From the NCBI RefSeq assembly GCF_900113965.1, contig NZ_FORI01000005.1:1-64000 (forward strand): DNA of 64,000 bases, written 5' to 3'. This document shows positions 24,547 to 32,525 of the stretch, piece by piece. The notes under the pieces are model-generated. The model was not told the DNA's origin and did not search any database. It was given only the letters and a program-made list of their open reading frames with translations. The translations under genes were made by a program, and so were the position numbers. Origin of the DNA: Treponema bryantii. Lineage in GTDB: Bacteria; Spirochaetota; Spirochaetia; Treponematales; Treponemataceae. Within the stretch, counting starts at the first letter, position 1. Every line of letters starts with the position of its first letter.

Positions 24547-24986
24547 GCTTCAAACCAGTTTTCAATCAGCAGGTCGCTGACCTGCTGAATTGCTGAGAAG
24601 TGCTTAGTGTTGCGGGTTACCAGAACCATGTGGTTTGCAAGTGCGATGGCGGCAATCATGCTGTCTTCTTTTTGAGTTGGGGCGCCTGTTTTTTCGAGTT
24701 TTGCCCTCAAGTCAGCCTGAATTGCAGCGGCCTTTTCCGTAAAATTCTTAATCTTGAAATTTTCATGAACATCATCATTAATGAATTTATCAAGATATTT
24801 TTTATTCATTCCTTCTGGCAGCCTGTATAAACCGTAAAGAATTTCCTGCCAGACAGGGGCGCAGATTGCGCAATCAGAATTATGCTCTGCAATTTTAGAA
24901 ATCACATTAAAATCTGGCTCCGGTTTTATAATTTCCGAAACTATATTTGAGTCTAAAAGATAATGAGCTTCTTCTTCATAATTCAT
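24543..24986 (-). CDS. PIN-domain toxin, VapC-like
   Basis: A 147-residue PIN protein, an RNase toxin of a type II pair. The acidic site is visible: Asp near 12 in LLDSNIVSE, Glu near 44 in VWQEILYGL, Asp near 108 in KEDSMIAA, and a further acidic or Asn residue near RNTKHF. Its ATG overlaps the antitoxin stop codon by four bases (ATGA), as usual. Target RNA is unknown. It ends convergently with trpB2, overlapping the last bases. Confidence 0.88.
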   Translation of the reverse strand: MNYEEEAHYLLDSNIVSEIIKPEPDFNVISKIAEHNSDCAICAPVWQEILYGLYRLPEGMNKKYLDKFINDDVHENFKIKNFTEKAAAIQADLRAKLEKTGAPTQKEDSMIAAIALANHMVLVTRNTKHFSAIQQVSDLLIENWFEA

Positions 24987-25291
24987 TCGTCGTCAAACAC
25001 TCCGTCAAAAACATGACTCTCATAGGAGTCGGGCGTATGATCCCTCACATCAAAAATCTTATCGATATCCTCGTTGGTAAACATGCCGGCGGTTTTTCTG
25101 CGGAATTCCTCTGCAGCTTCAAGAATCGTGCGTTTTGGTTTACTGGCAAGCAGTTTGTTGTAATCATCAAAAGAAAGAATAACGCCAACGGTTTTGTTTC
25201 TGCGAGAGATAAAAACCGGGCCAGATTCTTCTGCCTGGTGCATAAAAAGCGGCAGTTTATTTTTTGCTTCGTACATAGGAACTGTGTTCAT
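24983..25291 (-). CDS. Phd/YefM-family antitoxin
   Basis: A 102-residue protein whose first 60 residues form the Phd/YefM fold (MYEAKNKLPLFMHQAEESGPVFISRRNKTVGVILSF). Its acidic tail (HVFDGVFDDE) should wrap the toxin. Such antitoxins bind palindromes in their own promoter, and two ATAGCTAT sites lie upstream. GGAGG precedes the ATG. It pairs with the PIN toxin downstream. Confidence 0.88.
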   Translation of the reverse strand: MNTVPMYEAKNKLPLFMHQAEESGPVFISRRNKTVGVILSFDDYNKLLASKPKRTILEAAEEFRRKTAGMFTNEDIDKIFDVRDHTPDSYESHVFDGVFDDE

Positions 25292-25314
25292 AGGAGCCTC
25301 CTTTGTTAAAGCAA

Positions 25315-25359
25315 TTATATTATCAGATAGCTATTAAATCAAGTTTATATAGCTATATT
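25315..25359 (-). promoter_or_regulatory. Antitoxin promoter with two operator sites
   Basis: On the minus strand TTGATT (25337-25342) is 16 bp from TATAAT (25315-25320). Identical palindromes ATAGCTAT occupy 25327-25334, inside the spacer, and 25349-25356, upstream. They are 22 bp apart, about two helical turns, which fits cooperative binding by the antitoxin. Confidence 0.65.
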
Positions 25360-25366
25360 TTGATAG

Positions 25367-25387
25367 ATCCCGAATCAAGTTCGGGAT
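25367..25387. repeat. ATCCCGAA/TTCGGGAT palindrome
   Basis: Eight-base arms around five bases, followed by GACGGGAT. A relative with arms ATGCTGAA/TTCAGCAT lies at 38700-38720. It fills part of the gap between the antitoxin promoter and iorA. Confidence 0.6.
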
Positions 25388-25483
25388 GACGGGATAGGTA
25401 AGTGGATGGATGACTATTTACCATTCTTTAAAATCGCTGTAAAATTATAGTCTCACTAAAATATTTATTTTGTAGGAATAAAA

Positions 25484-27226
25484 ATGAAACAACTGATGTT
25501 AGGAAATGCCGCAGCTGCGCGTGGTTTGTTTGAAGCGGGCTGTGAGTTTATTTCGAGTTATCCGGGAACTCCTAGTACGGAGATTACTGAGGAAGCTGCA
25601 AAGTTTAAGGAAATTTATTGTGAATGGGCGCCTAATGAAAAGGTTGCCATGGAGTCGGCTTTTGGTGCCTGCCTTGCAGGACGCCGTTCTTTCTGTGGTA
25701 TGAAGCACGTTGGTTTGAACGTTGCTGCCGACCCACTTTATACAATGAGTTATACAGGTGTAAATGCCGGTATGGTAATTGGTGTAGCTGATGATCCTGG
25801 AATGCATTCAAGTCAGAACGAGCAGGACAGCCGCCACCATGCAATTGCTGCTAAGGTTCCTATGCTTGAGCCTAGTGATGCTGATGAGGCCCGCGAGTTT
25901 GCGAAGATTGCTTATGAAATCAGTGAAAAATTTGATACTCCTGTTTTGTACAAGATGTGTACCCGCGTTGCTCACAGCCAGAGCATAACTGAAACTGCTG
26001 AACGCCAGGTGCCGGCTCACAAGGCTTATGAAAAGACAGTCAGCAAGTACGTAATGGCTCCTGCAAATGCTATTCGCCGCCATCCTTTTGTTGAACAGAG
26101 AATGGCTGATCTTGCTAAGTGGAGTGAGACTTCTGGAATTAACCGTATGGAGGTGGGGTCGACAGGCTCAACCACCGGAATCATCACTTCTTCTACAAGC
26201 TATCAGTATGTGAAAGAAGTTCTTGGCGACAGCGTGAATATTTTGAAGCTTGGAATGGTAAATCCTCTTCCTGGAGACATGATCCGCAAGTTTGCTGATG
26301 GTCTTGAAAAGCTGATTGTTGTTGAAGAACTTGATCCTATTATCGAAACTTTTGTACGTGGTCTTGGACTTTCAGTTGAGATTCACGGAAAAGATATGTT
26401 CCCGATTTGCGGCGAGTTCAGTCAGAATCTTGTGGCTGCTGCATTTGGAAAAGAAGTTCCACAGGGCACAAAACTTGATACAGCAATTCCTGTTCGCCCT
26501 CCTATTATGTGTGCAGGTTGTCCACACCGCGGTATGTTCTACGCTTTGAACAAACTTAAGGTAACTGTATTTGGTGATATCGGATGTTATACACTTGGTA
26601 GCGTTGCTCCTCTTTCTGCTATGGACGTAACTCTTTGTATGGGCGCATCTTTCAGCGGACTTCATGGCTGGAACAAGGCCGGTGGAGCAGAGAATGAAAA
26701 GAAGTCTGTTGCTGTAATTGGTGACTCAACATTCATGCATTCAGGTATGACAGGTCTTGCAACAATTGCTTACAATCAGTCTAATTCAACTGTAATTGTT
26801 CTTGATAACTCAATCACAGGTATGACAGGACATCAGCAGAATCCTACAACAGGAAAGAACCTTTATGGTGACCCTGCCGGTCGTGTAGACCTCGAAGCAT
26901 TGGCTAAGGCTATGGGAATTAATAGAGTTCGCGTAGTAGATCCATATAACATTTCAGAATGTGAAGCAGCTGTAAAAGAAGAACTTGAAGCTAATGAGCC
27001 AAGCCTTATCATCAGCCGCCGTCCATGTGCATTGCTCAAAGAAGTTAAACATAATCCACCGCTCAAGGTTGATGAAACAAAATGTAAGAGCTGCAAAATG
27101 TGTATGAAGATTGGATGTCCTGCCATCGCAATGAAGAACGGCAAGGCAAAGATTGATACAACATTGTGTGTTGGCTGTGGCGTTTGTTCACAGATGTGTA
27201 AGTTCGATGCATTGAAGGCGGAATAG
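25484..27226 (+). CDS. iorA: Indolepyruvate:ferredoxin oxidoreductase, alpha subunit
   Basis: Turns aryl-pyruvates into aryl-acetyl-CoA while reducing ferredoxin, with TPP. The 580 residues start with the pyrimidine-binding domain (EAGCEFISSYPGTPSTEI), hold the TPP site GDIGCYTLG..IGDSTFMHSG..TGLAT (about 365-430), and end in a two-cluster ferredoxin domain, CKSCKMC and CVGCGVCSQMC (about 530-575). AGGA lies before the ATG. iorB starts two bases after its stop. Residues about 225-231 (GSTGSTT) come from an in-frame copy of the GGTGGTT palindrome. Confidence 0.95.
   Translation: MKQLMLGNAAAARGLFEAGCEFISSYPGTPSTEITEEAAKFKEIYCEWAPNEKVAMESAFGACLAGRRSFCGMKHVGLNVAADPLYTMSYTGVNAGMVIGVADDPGMHSSQNEQDSRHHAIAAKVPMLEPSDADEAREFAKIAYEISEKFDTPVLYKMCTRVAHSQSITETAERQVPAHKAYEKTVSKYVMAPANAIRRHPFVEQRMADLAKWSETSGINRMEVGSTGSTTGIITSSTSYQYVKEVLGDSVNILKLGMVNPLPGDMIRKFADGLEKLIVVEELDPIIETFVRGLGLSVEIHGKDMFPICGEFSQNLVAAAFGKEVPQGTKLDTAIPVRPPIMCAGCPHRGMFYALNKLKVTVFGDIGCYTLGSVAPLSAMDVTLCMGASFSGLHGWNKAGGAENEKKSVAVIGDSTFMHSGMTGLATIAYNQSNSTVIVLDNSITGMTGHQQNPTTGKNLYGDPAGRVDLEALAKAMGINRVRVVDPYNISECEAAVKEELEANEPSLIISRRPCALLKEVKHNPPLKVDETKCKSCKMCMKIGCPAIAMKNGKAKIDTTLCVGCGVCSQMCKFDALKAE
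26152..26176. repeat. In-frame palindromic repeat inside iorA
   Basis: GGTGGGGTCGAC..GCTCAACCACC reads in frame as VGSTGSTT, between the pyrimidine-binding and middle domains. One mismatch in the left arm against the family. Confidence 0.75.
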
Positions 27227-27227
27227 T

Positions 27228-27797
27228 ATGGTAAAAAATATAATGATTGTTGGTGTAGGCGGACAGGGCGCTTTGCTTGCATCTAAGACTTTGGGACAGG
27301 TTCTGCTTGATGCGGGATATGATGTAAAGGTTAGCGAGGTTCACGGAATGAGCCAGCGCGGCGGTTCGGTTGTTACTTATGTTCGTTACGGCGACAAGGT
27401 TTATTCGCCTATCGTTGATAAGGGTGAGGCTGATTTTATTGTTTCTTTTGAACTGCTTGAGGCTGCGCGCTACACTGAATATCTTCGCAAGGGCGGACAG
27501 ATTGTTGTAAATACTCAGAAGATTGACCCGATGCCAGTTATTACCGGAGCGGCTGAATATCCTGAGGATCTGGTTGGTACTATGAAGGCTGCGGGACTTA
27601 ATGTTGATGCTCTGGACTGTCTTACTCTTGCTGAGCAGGCTGGTACTGCTAAGTCTGTAAACATTGTTCTGATGGGACTGCTTTCTAAATATATGGACTT
27701 CCCTGAGGATGCATGGCTTGCGGCTATTGAAAAGCTTGTTAAGCCTCAGTTCCTTGAGATGAACAAAAAGGCGTTTAAGCTGGGACGCGGCGAGTAA
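27228..27797 (+). CDS. iorB: Indolepyruvate:ferredoxin oxidoreductase, beta subunit
   Basis: The 189-residue gamma-domain partner of IorA, with the start signature IMIVGVGGQGALLASKTLGQ and SEVHGMSQRGGSVVTYVRYG. It forms part of the CoA-binding site. The ATG comes one base after the iorA stop codon, so the two are coupled. Confidence 0.95.
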   Translation: MVKNIMIVGVGGQGALLASKTLGQVLLDAGYDVKVSEVHGMSQRGGSVVTYVRYGDKVYSPIVDKGEADFIVSFELLEAARYTEYLRKGGQIVVNTQKIDPMPVITGAAEYPEDLVGTMKAAGLNVDALDCLTLAEQAGTAKSVNIVLMGLLSKYMDFPEDAWLAAIEKLVKPQFLEMNKKAFKLGRGE

Positions 27798-27808
27798 GAA
27801 GATTCCGG

Positions 27809-27828
27809 CCCTTCGACTCCGCTCAGGG
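27809..27828. repeat. CCCTTCGACTCCGCTCAGGG palindrome
   Basis: Short palindrome between iorB and the SpoIIE-type gene, similar in core (TTCGAC..CTCA) to the GGTGGTT family, so it may be a variant. Could act as a weak terminator, but no T run follows. Confidence 0.5.
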
Positions 27829-27900
27829 ACCGCCGCATAAAATAAAATCATTGCGAAAAAAAAGAACTGTGCTATAATTTTATCATAGGGGAAATCTCTG

Positions 27901-29151
27901 ATGGAAGAAGAAATTATAGACAGTTCTTTTTTTTCTGAGGATTTAGAAGAAAAAAGTTCAGTAGACGTAAAAAAAACAGGTTTTGAAAACAGTTTCAATG
28001 AAAGACAGGTTGGTTCAATTACAATGGCGATTGAGCCTGTAAGCAGCAGAGCGAGTCTTGATACGGTGCTTGAGATGTTCGAGGAGCAGCCGGATCTCAC
28101 TGCGGTGCCAATTGAAAGAAATGATTGGGTTATTGGCGTTGTAGAGCGTGATGTAATTGAAAAAAACAAGGCAGCTGGATTTAAGCTTTTTGCCTCGAAA
28201 ACCTGCGGCGATTATGTAAAGGAATGTCCATTCACTCTTAACTGCAGCGACTTTATTGAAACGGTTGCTGCTAAAGTAAATGATACTGCGATTAAGGTAG
28301 AAATCAAACATCTTATTGTTCTTCTCAATAACAGAAGTTTTTACGGAATTGTTTCAATTGCTAAGATGAACGCAAAGCTGGAAGAACTCCGTGCTAAGGA
28401 TATGGAGAAGGCTGCTGCAATTCAGCAGAACATGCTTAAAAAGAATTCAAATACAAAGAAATTTCCATTTGATGTATGTATATGGAATAAAATGGCGAAT
28501 GCTGTTGGTGGTGACTATTATGTTGCTCAGGAGCTTTGTGAGGGCCGCTATCTGATTGGAAGCTTTGATGTTTCGGGTAAGAATGTTTCTGCGGCCTTGC
28601 TTACTGTTACTCTTGGTTCTATCTTTTCTATGCTTGCAATGCAGGACTGTTCAAAACTCAATGCGAGTCAGCTTGTAATTATGCTTGATAACTTCCTTAA
28701 GGAAATTGTTCCTGTTGGAAACTTTATTACGGGTGCTGTCTGCTGTGTTGATTATAAAGCTAAGACTGTAAGTGTATTCAACTGTGGTCATACAAATGTT
28801 TTTGCTTATTTAAAAGATGAAGCCGGCAAAGGTCGTGTTGCTACTCTTGCACCAACTCTTCCTCCTTTTGGAATGGGCGCGGTTGCAGAAACAATTACCG
28901 GTGAAAAGAAGGGCGCTTACAAAATGCCTTTGAAGAACGGGCTTCAGATTGATTTGTATTCTGATGGTTTTACAGATATGCAGAGTGATGACGGCGAACG
29001 TTTTGATGAAGCTCGAACTAAGGCTTTCTTTGGCGAGCTCTTTAAGACCGACGTTTACTCCGCAGAAAAAACAATCGAAAAGACAGTAACCGACTGGATC
29101 CAGCATGCGCTCCTTCCAGATGATATTACGGTTATGAACATTAGATTCTAA
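27901..29151 (+). CDS. PP2C/SpoIIE-type phosphatase with N-terminal CBS domains
   Basis: Likely a protein serine/threonine phosphatase that frees an anti-sigma antagonist. Residues about 40-155 look like paired CBS modules, and about 170-416 are the SpoIIE/PP2C catalytic domain, with GGDYYVAQEL, GSFDVSGKN, FNCGH and LYSDGFTDMQSDDGERF supplying the metal residues. No membrane segment is seen, so CBS ligands such as adenine nucleotides may control it. A TATAAT with TTGCGA sixteen bases earlier lies upstream. The STAS-like receiver protein at 10-11 kb could be a target; not linked. Confidence 0.85.
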   Translation: MEEEIIDSSFFSEDLEEKSSVDVKKTGFENSFNERQVGSITMAIEPVSSRASLDTVLEMFEEQPDLTAVPIERNDWVIGVVERDVIEKNKAAGFKLFASKTCGDYVKECPFTLNCSDFIETVAAKVNDTAIKVEIKHLIVLLNNRSFYGIVSIAKMNAKLEELRAKDMEKAAAIQQNMLKKNSNTKKFPFDVCIWNKMANAVGGDYYVAQELCEGRYLIGSFDVSGKNVSAALLTVTLGSIFSMLAMQDCSKLNASQLVIMLDNFLKEIVPVGNFITGAVCCVDYKAKTVSVFNCGHTNVFAYLKDEAGKGRVATLAPTLPPFGMGAVAETITGEKKGAYKMPLKNGLQIDLYSDGFTDMQSDDGERFDEARTKAFFGELFKTDVYSAEKTIEKTVTDWIQHALLPDDITVMNIRF

Positions 29152-29174
29152 TAAATTTTCATTATAATCTTTAC

Positions 29175-29240
29175 AAGCGGCTCTAAGAGTGGTAATATTC
29201 AGTATATGTTAAGAATTACAGGCCTGCTTAAGAGCCGCTT
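29175..29240. repeat. Hairpin after the SpoIIE-type gene
   Basis: AAGCGGCTCT at 29175-29184 pairs with AGAGCCGCTT at 29231-29240, extended by TAAG with CTTA. T-rich sequence follows the right arm, so it may end the upstream message, though the loop is large. In the 320-bp gap up to paaK I also see the inverted repeat at 29353; no gene. Confidence 0.5.
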
Positions 29241-29352
29241 CTTTTCCTTTAATTTCTTTTTCGCCTAAGGGCGAACTTCTCTACTTTTTTGTGCAATGCG
29301 CACCATGTGCCGTGCACGGTAATTAATCAATTGCAGAATGAATATAAATATC

Positions 29353-29443
29353 GATTGCTTCGGGCTTCGCCCTCGCAATGACGAGAGTGAGGCTTTGCTC
29401 TTGCAATGACCGTCATTGCGAGGAGTGTAGCGACGAAGCAATC
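29353..29443. repeat. GATTGCTTCG inverted repeat, long copy
   Basis: GATTGCTTCG and CGAAGCAATC close a 91-bp element with inner CTCGCAATGAC/GTCATTGCGAG arms and an internal duplicated TTGCAATGAC. It ends 28 bp before the paaK ATG. Compare 6773-6837. Confidence 0.75.
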
Positions 29444-29471
29444 CATATAAATAATGTAGACGAGGAACAAT

Positions 29472-30782
29472 ATGAATTTAAAATATTATCAGAAAGAATC
29501 AGAATGTATGCCGCTTGAGGAGCTTCGTAAGCTTCAGGGCGAGAGACTGGCTAAGAATTTCCGCCATGTTTATGAGAATGTTGAATATTACAGAAAACGC
29601 TGCGAAGAAGCTGGTGTTACTCCAGATGATATTAAGGGACTTGATGACCTTGATAAGATTCCTTTCACCTGTAAGGATGACCTTCGCCAGACATACCCAT
29701 ACGGACTTTTTGCTGTTCCTATGAGCAAGGTTGTTCGTATCCATGCATCTTCTGGAACTACAGGTAAGCAGATTGTTGTAGGTTATACAAAAGAAGATTT
29801 GGATATCTGGGATGACTGTACAGCTCGTCAGCTTGTGGCTATCGGCTGTGATGAGAATGACATTGCACAGAATGCTTACGGCTATGGACTTTTCACTGGT
29901 GGATTTGGTGTTCACGGTGGAGCAACAAAACTTGGTATTCAGGTTATTCCAATTTCATCTGGTAACACACAGCGCCAGATTACCTTCATGCAGGATTTGA
30001 AGTCTACAATTTTGTTCTGTACACCTTCTTACGCTGCTTACCTTGGTGAAACTCTTAAGGATATGGGGCTTACTCCGGCTGATATTCATCTTAAAGCTGG
30101 AATTTTTGGTGCAGAGCCTTGGACTGAAGAAATGCGCCGCGACATTGAAAAATCACTTGGCATTAAGGCTTATGATATTTATGGTCTTACAGAAGTTATG
30201 GGACCTGGCGTTGCTTATGAATGTGCTGAGCAGGCTGGTATGCACGTAAACGAAGACCACTTCATCATTGAAACAATTGATCCAAAAACTGGAAAGCGTC
30301 TCCCGGATGGAGAGAAGGGTGAACTTGTATTCACTGCAATCACAAAGCAGGCATTCCCACTGATGCGCTTCCGCACAAAGGATATCGGTGTTCTCAACCG
30401 CACTCCTTGTGCATGCGGTCGTACTTTTGTGCGCATGAGTAAGCCAATGGGACGTACAGATGATATGCTTATTATCCGTGGTGTTAACGTATTCCCAAGC
30501 CAGATTGAGGGTGTTCTTATGCAGAACGGTTACCCTGCAAACTACGAGATTCACGTTGGCCGCGAGAACAACACAGATACATTCGAGATTCTGGTTGAGA
30601 TGGTACCTGAGAAGTTCAGTGATGTGGTTTCTGAAGTAAGCAAGCAGGAGAAGCAGCTTGAGAGTGCACTGTTGAGTGTTCTTCAGATTAAGGCTAAGGT
30701 TACTTTGGTGGCACCTAAGAGCATTGCACGTTCAGAAGGAAAAGCTAAGCGTGTAATTGATACAAGAAAGTTGCACGACTAA
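29472..30782 (+). CDS. paaK: Phenylacetate-CoA ligase family protein
   Basis: Adenylate-forming enzyme linking aryl-acetates and CoA. The 436 residues include SSGTTGKQIVVGYT (about 94-107), YGLTEVMGPGV near 235, GRTDDMLIIRGVNVFPSQIE near 335, and a C-terminal lobe with SIARSEGKAKRV that holds the catalytic Lys. GAGGAA precedes the ATG. An ACT-domain gene follows, as is common for such ligases in anaerobes. With IorAB it may process aryl-acetyl-CoA, either making the acid or recapturing it. Substrate is inferred from family and neighbourhood. Confidence 0.92.
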   Translation: MNLKYYQKESECMPLEELRKLQGERLAKNFRHVYENVEYYRKRCEEAGVTPDDIKGLDDLDKIPFTCKDDLRQTYPYGLFAVPMSKVVRIHASSGTTGKQIVVGYTKEDLDIWDDCTARQLVAIGCDENDIAQNAYGYGLFTGGFGVHGGATKLGIQVIPISSGNTQRQITFMQDLKSTILFCTPSYAAYLGETLKDMGLTPADIHLKAGIFGAEPWTEEMRRDIEKSLGIKAYDIYGLTEVMGPGVAYECAEQAGMHVNEDHFIIETIDPKTGKRLPDGEKGELVFTAITKQAFPLMRFRTKDIGVLNRTPCACGRTFVRMSKPMGRTDDMLIIRGVNVFPSQIEGVLMQNGYPANYEIHVGRENNTDTFEILVEMVPEKFSDVVSEVSKQEKQLESALLSVLQIKAKVTLVAPKSIARSEGKAKRVIDTRKLHD

Positions 30783-30783
30783 G

Positions 30784-30810
30784 CGGTAGTTTCGACAAGC
30801 TCAACCACCG
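30784..30810. repeat. GGTGGTT palindrome between paaK and the ACT gene
   Basis: CGGTAGTTTCGAC..GCTCAACCACCG (one mismatch in an arm) fills the gap and ends just before the GGAG ribosome site of the ACT gene, as do the copies in the his operon. Confidence 0.75.
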
Positions 30811-30831
30811 TATTTAAGGAGAAAAAAAATT

Positions 30832-31263
30832 ATGACAATTAATCAGATTTCAATTTTTATCGAGAACAGAAAAAATGCTTTGGCAGAATTTACTAACGTT
30901 CTGGCAACTCATAATATTAATATGCGTGCGATGAGCCTTGCTGATACAAGCGACTTTGGTATTGCAAGAATTATCGTTGATGATGCAGCTTCGGTGCAGG
31001 GGGCTCTTGAACGCTCTCACTACATCGTAAAGGTAACACCTGTAATTGCGATTGAGATTCCGGATGAGGCTGGAAGCTTGAATAAGATTCTTAAGATTCT
31101 TGCTGATAACGGACGCAATGTTGAGTATATGTATGGCTTTACTGGTCGTAAGTCGGGCTCGGCTTATATGATTATCCGCTGTACTGATGTTGCTGAAACT
31201 GAAAAGGTTTGTGAGAAAAACGGCATTCGTATGGTTGCACAGGATGAGCTGGTAAACTTGTAG
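30832..31263 (+). CDS. ACT-domain protein
   Basis: A 143-residue protein made of two ACT folds (about 1-70 and 72-143), starting NQISIFIENRKNALAEFTNVLA. ACT modules bind amino acids; here an aromatic one is plausible since it is paired with paaK and close to iorAB. No enzymatic part. GGAG lies before the ATG. Confidence 0.88.
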   Translation: MTINQISIFIENRKNALAEFTNVLATHNINMRAMSLADTSDFGIARIIVDDAASVQGALERSHYIVKVTPVIAIEIPDEAGSLNKILKILADNGRNVEYMYGFTGRKSGSAYMIIRCTDVAETEKVCEKNGIRMVAQDELVNL

Positions 31264-31267
31264 AGTT

Positions 31268-32380
31268 CTAGAACCTGCGTAAAACAATTGCAGAGGCCGG
31301 GCAGATTTCGTGGCAGCAGAAGCAATGCAGACATTTTTGTTTGTCGTTCAGCTGGGCGGTTCCGTCCGGCCCGTTCATTTTAACAATGTGTGCCGGGCAG
31401 ATCTGTTCGCAGCGGCGGCACTTCTGACACTTTCTGGCAACAAATTGCGGCGTTTTAGTGAGCAGCTTTTTAGCCAGAAAGTTTATAATTCCCGGCATCT
31501 TTTTCTGCAGTGACTGAGAGTCCCGCACAATTCTAAAGGTGGTACAACGGCACGAATCTTCCGCCGCGCCGCTCGTTGTAAACTCCGCCGGATCCTTCCC
31601 CCAGATGCCGCGCTCTAACGCGTCCTGTAAATTCAATATATTGTGCGGATTATATCCCACGAGTTCCGAACACTTCCAGTCGAGGGCCAGAATATTGTCC
31701 GAGGCGGCCAGAAACCCTAACTTAATCGGGTCCCCGCTGCCCGGGCCGCCGGGGCCGTCCATTCCCACAATAGCGTCCATAATTGCGTACTGAGGTTTTG
31801 CGGCAACTACAAGGTCTGTGAGGAAGGCTGCAAAATCTTCCTTCTTTGCGAAGCGGTAATGACAGCCGGCTTTTTCAAGACCAATCATCAGTCCAAAAAG
31901 ATTTTTCATTGCACCGGTGTAGGTCATAAGCTGGTGGCTTTTTAGTTTTGCAATGGAAACTACAATATCAGCTTCAAGAAACTGCTTTGCAAAATCTATT
32001 GTTTTTACGATTTTTCCTTCGGGGCAGGCAACAGTAGTCGGCTCCTTAAAATCTGCCCACTCGCCGCCGTTGTTTATAACCTGGTCATACATTCCGGTTG
32101 CTTTAGCGGCTAAAGTTGAGTTTGCAATGGCAGGTGACTCTCCGGCAATTACGCGTGCTGCACCGAGTTCCTTAAAAGCCTTAACCGCAGCTCCCACTAC
32201 AACCGGGTGTGTACATACTGCGAGGTCGGGAGATTTTGGATAGAGAATATTCGGCTTGAGAAGAACGTTTTTGTCGCGGACATCTGGTGGCGGAACAAGA
32301 TCAAACATTACATGAATGCATTCGAGAACCTTTTCAAAATCATATTCCGCACATCTCTGCAGTGCAACTGTCGTGGTCAT
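31268..32380 (-). CDS. DUF362 protein with C-terminal ferredoxin domain
   Basis: A 370-residue protein. Residues about 1-290 are a DUF362 domain (KPNILYPKSPD, IAKLKSHQLMTYTGAMKNLFG, DAIVGMDGPGGPGSG). The last 65 residues carry two 4Fe-4S sites, CQKCRRCEQICP and CLHCFCCHEICP. The role is unknown; likely electron transfer. I placed the start at 32380, where TTGCAT, 17 bp, TATAAT and seven bases lead to the ATG; the open frame continues to 32422 with no ribosome site and would include the promoter. Confidence 0.88.
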   Translation of the reverse strand: MTTTVALQRCAEYDFEKVLECIHVMFDLVPPPDVRDKNVLLKPNILYPKSPDLAVCTHPVVVGAAVKAFKELGAARVIAGESPAIANSTLAAKATGMYDQVINNGGEWADFKEPTTVACPEGKIVKTIDFAKQFLEADIVVSIAKLKSHQLMTYTGAMKNLFGLMIGLEKAGCHYRFAKKEDFAAFLTDLVVAAKPQYAIMDAIVGMDGPGGPGSGDPIKLGFLAASDNILALDWKCSELVGYNPHNILNLQDALERGIWGKDPAEFTTSGAAEDSCRCTTFRIVRDSQSLQKKMPGIINFLAKKLLTKTPQFVARKCQKCRRCEQICPAHIVKMNGPDGTAQLNDKQKCLHCFCCHEICPASAIVLRRF

Positions 32381-32387
32381 GTATTTA

Positions 32388-32416
32388 ATTATAAAACCGT
32401 AAATGTAATAATGCAA
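32388..32416 (-). promoter_or_regulatory. Promoter of the DUF362 gene, likely leaderless
   Basis: On the minus strand TTGCAT (32411-32416) lies 17 bp from TATAAT (32388-32393), seven bases before the ATG. Transcription would begin at the start codon. Confidence 0.6.
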
Positions 32417-32525
32417 TGTCAACGTGAACGTATAACATTTTGTTAGTCCGCATTTTGTGCCTGCAATGACATAAAGGGGAAAATTATGGTATAATCATTT
32501 ATCTTTTTTATTATTGAGGTTGAAA

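Noticed and set aside
27063-28169. 368-codon frame antisense to iorB and the phosphatase gene
   Set aside because: Spans two solid genes and their gap; no motif and poor start.
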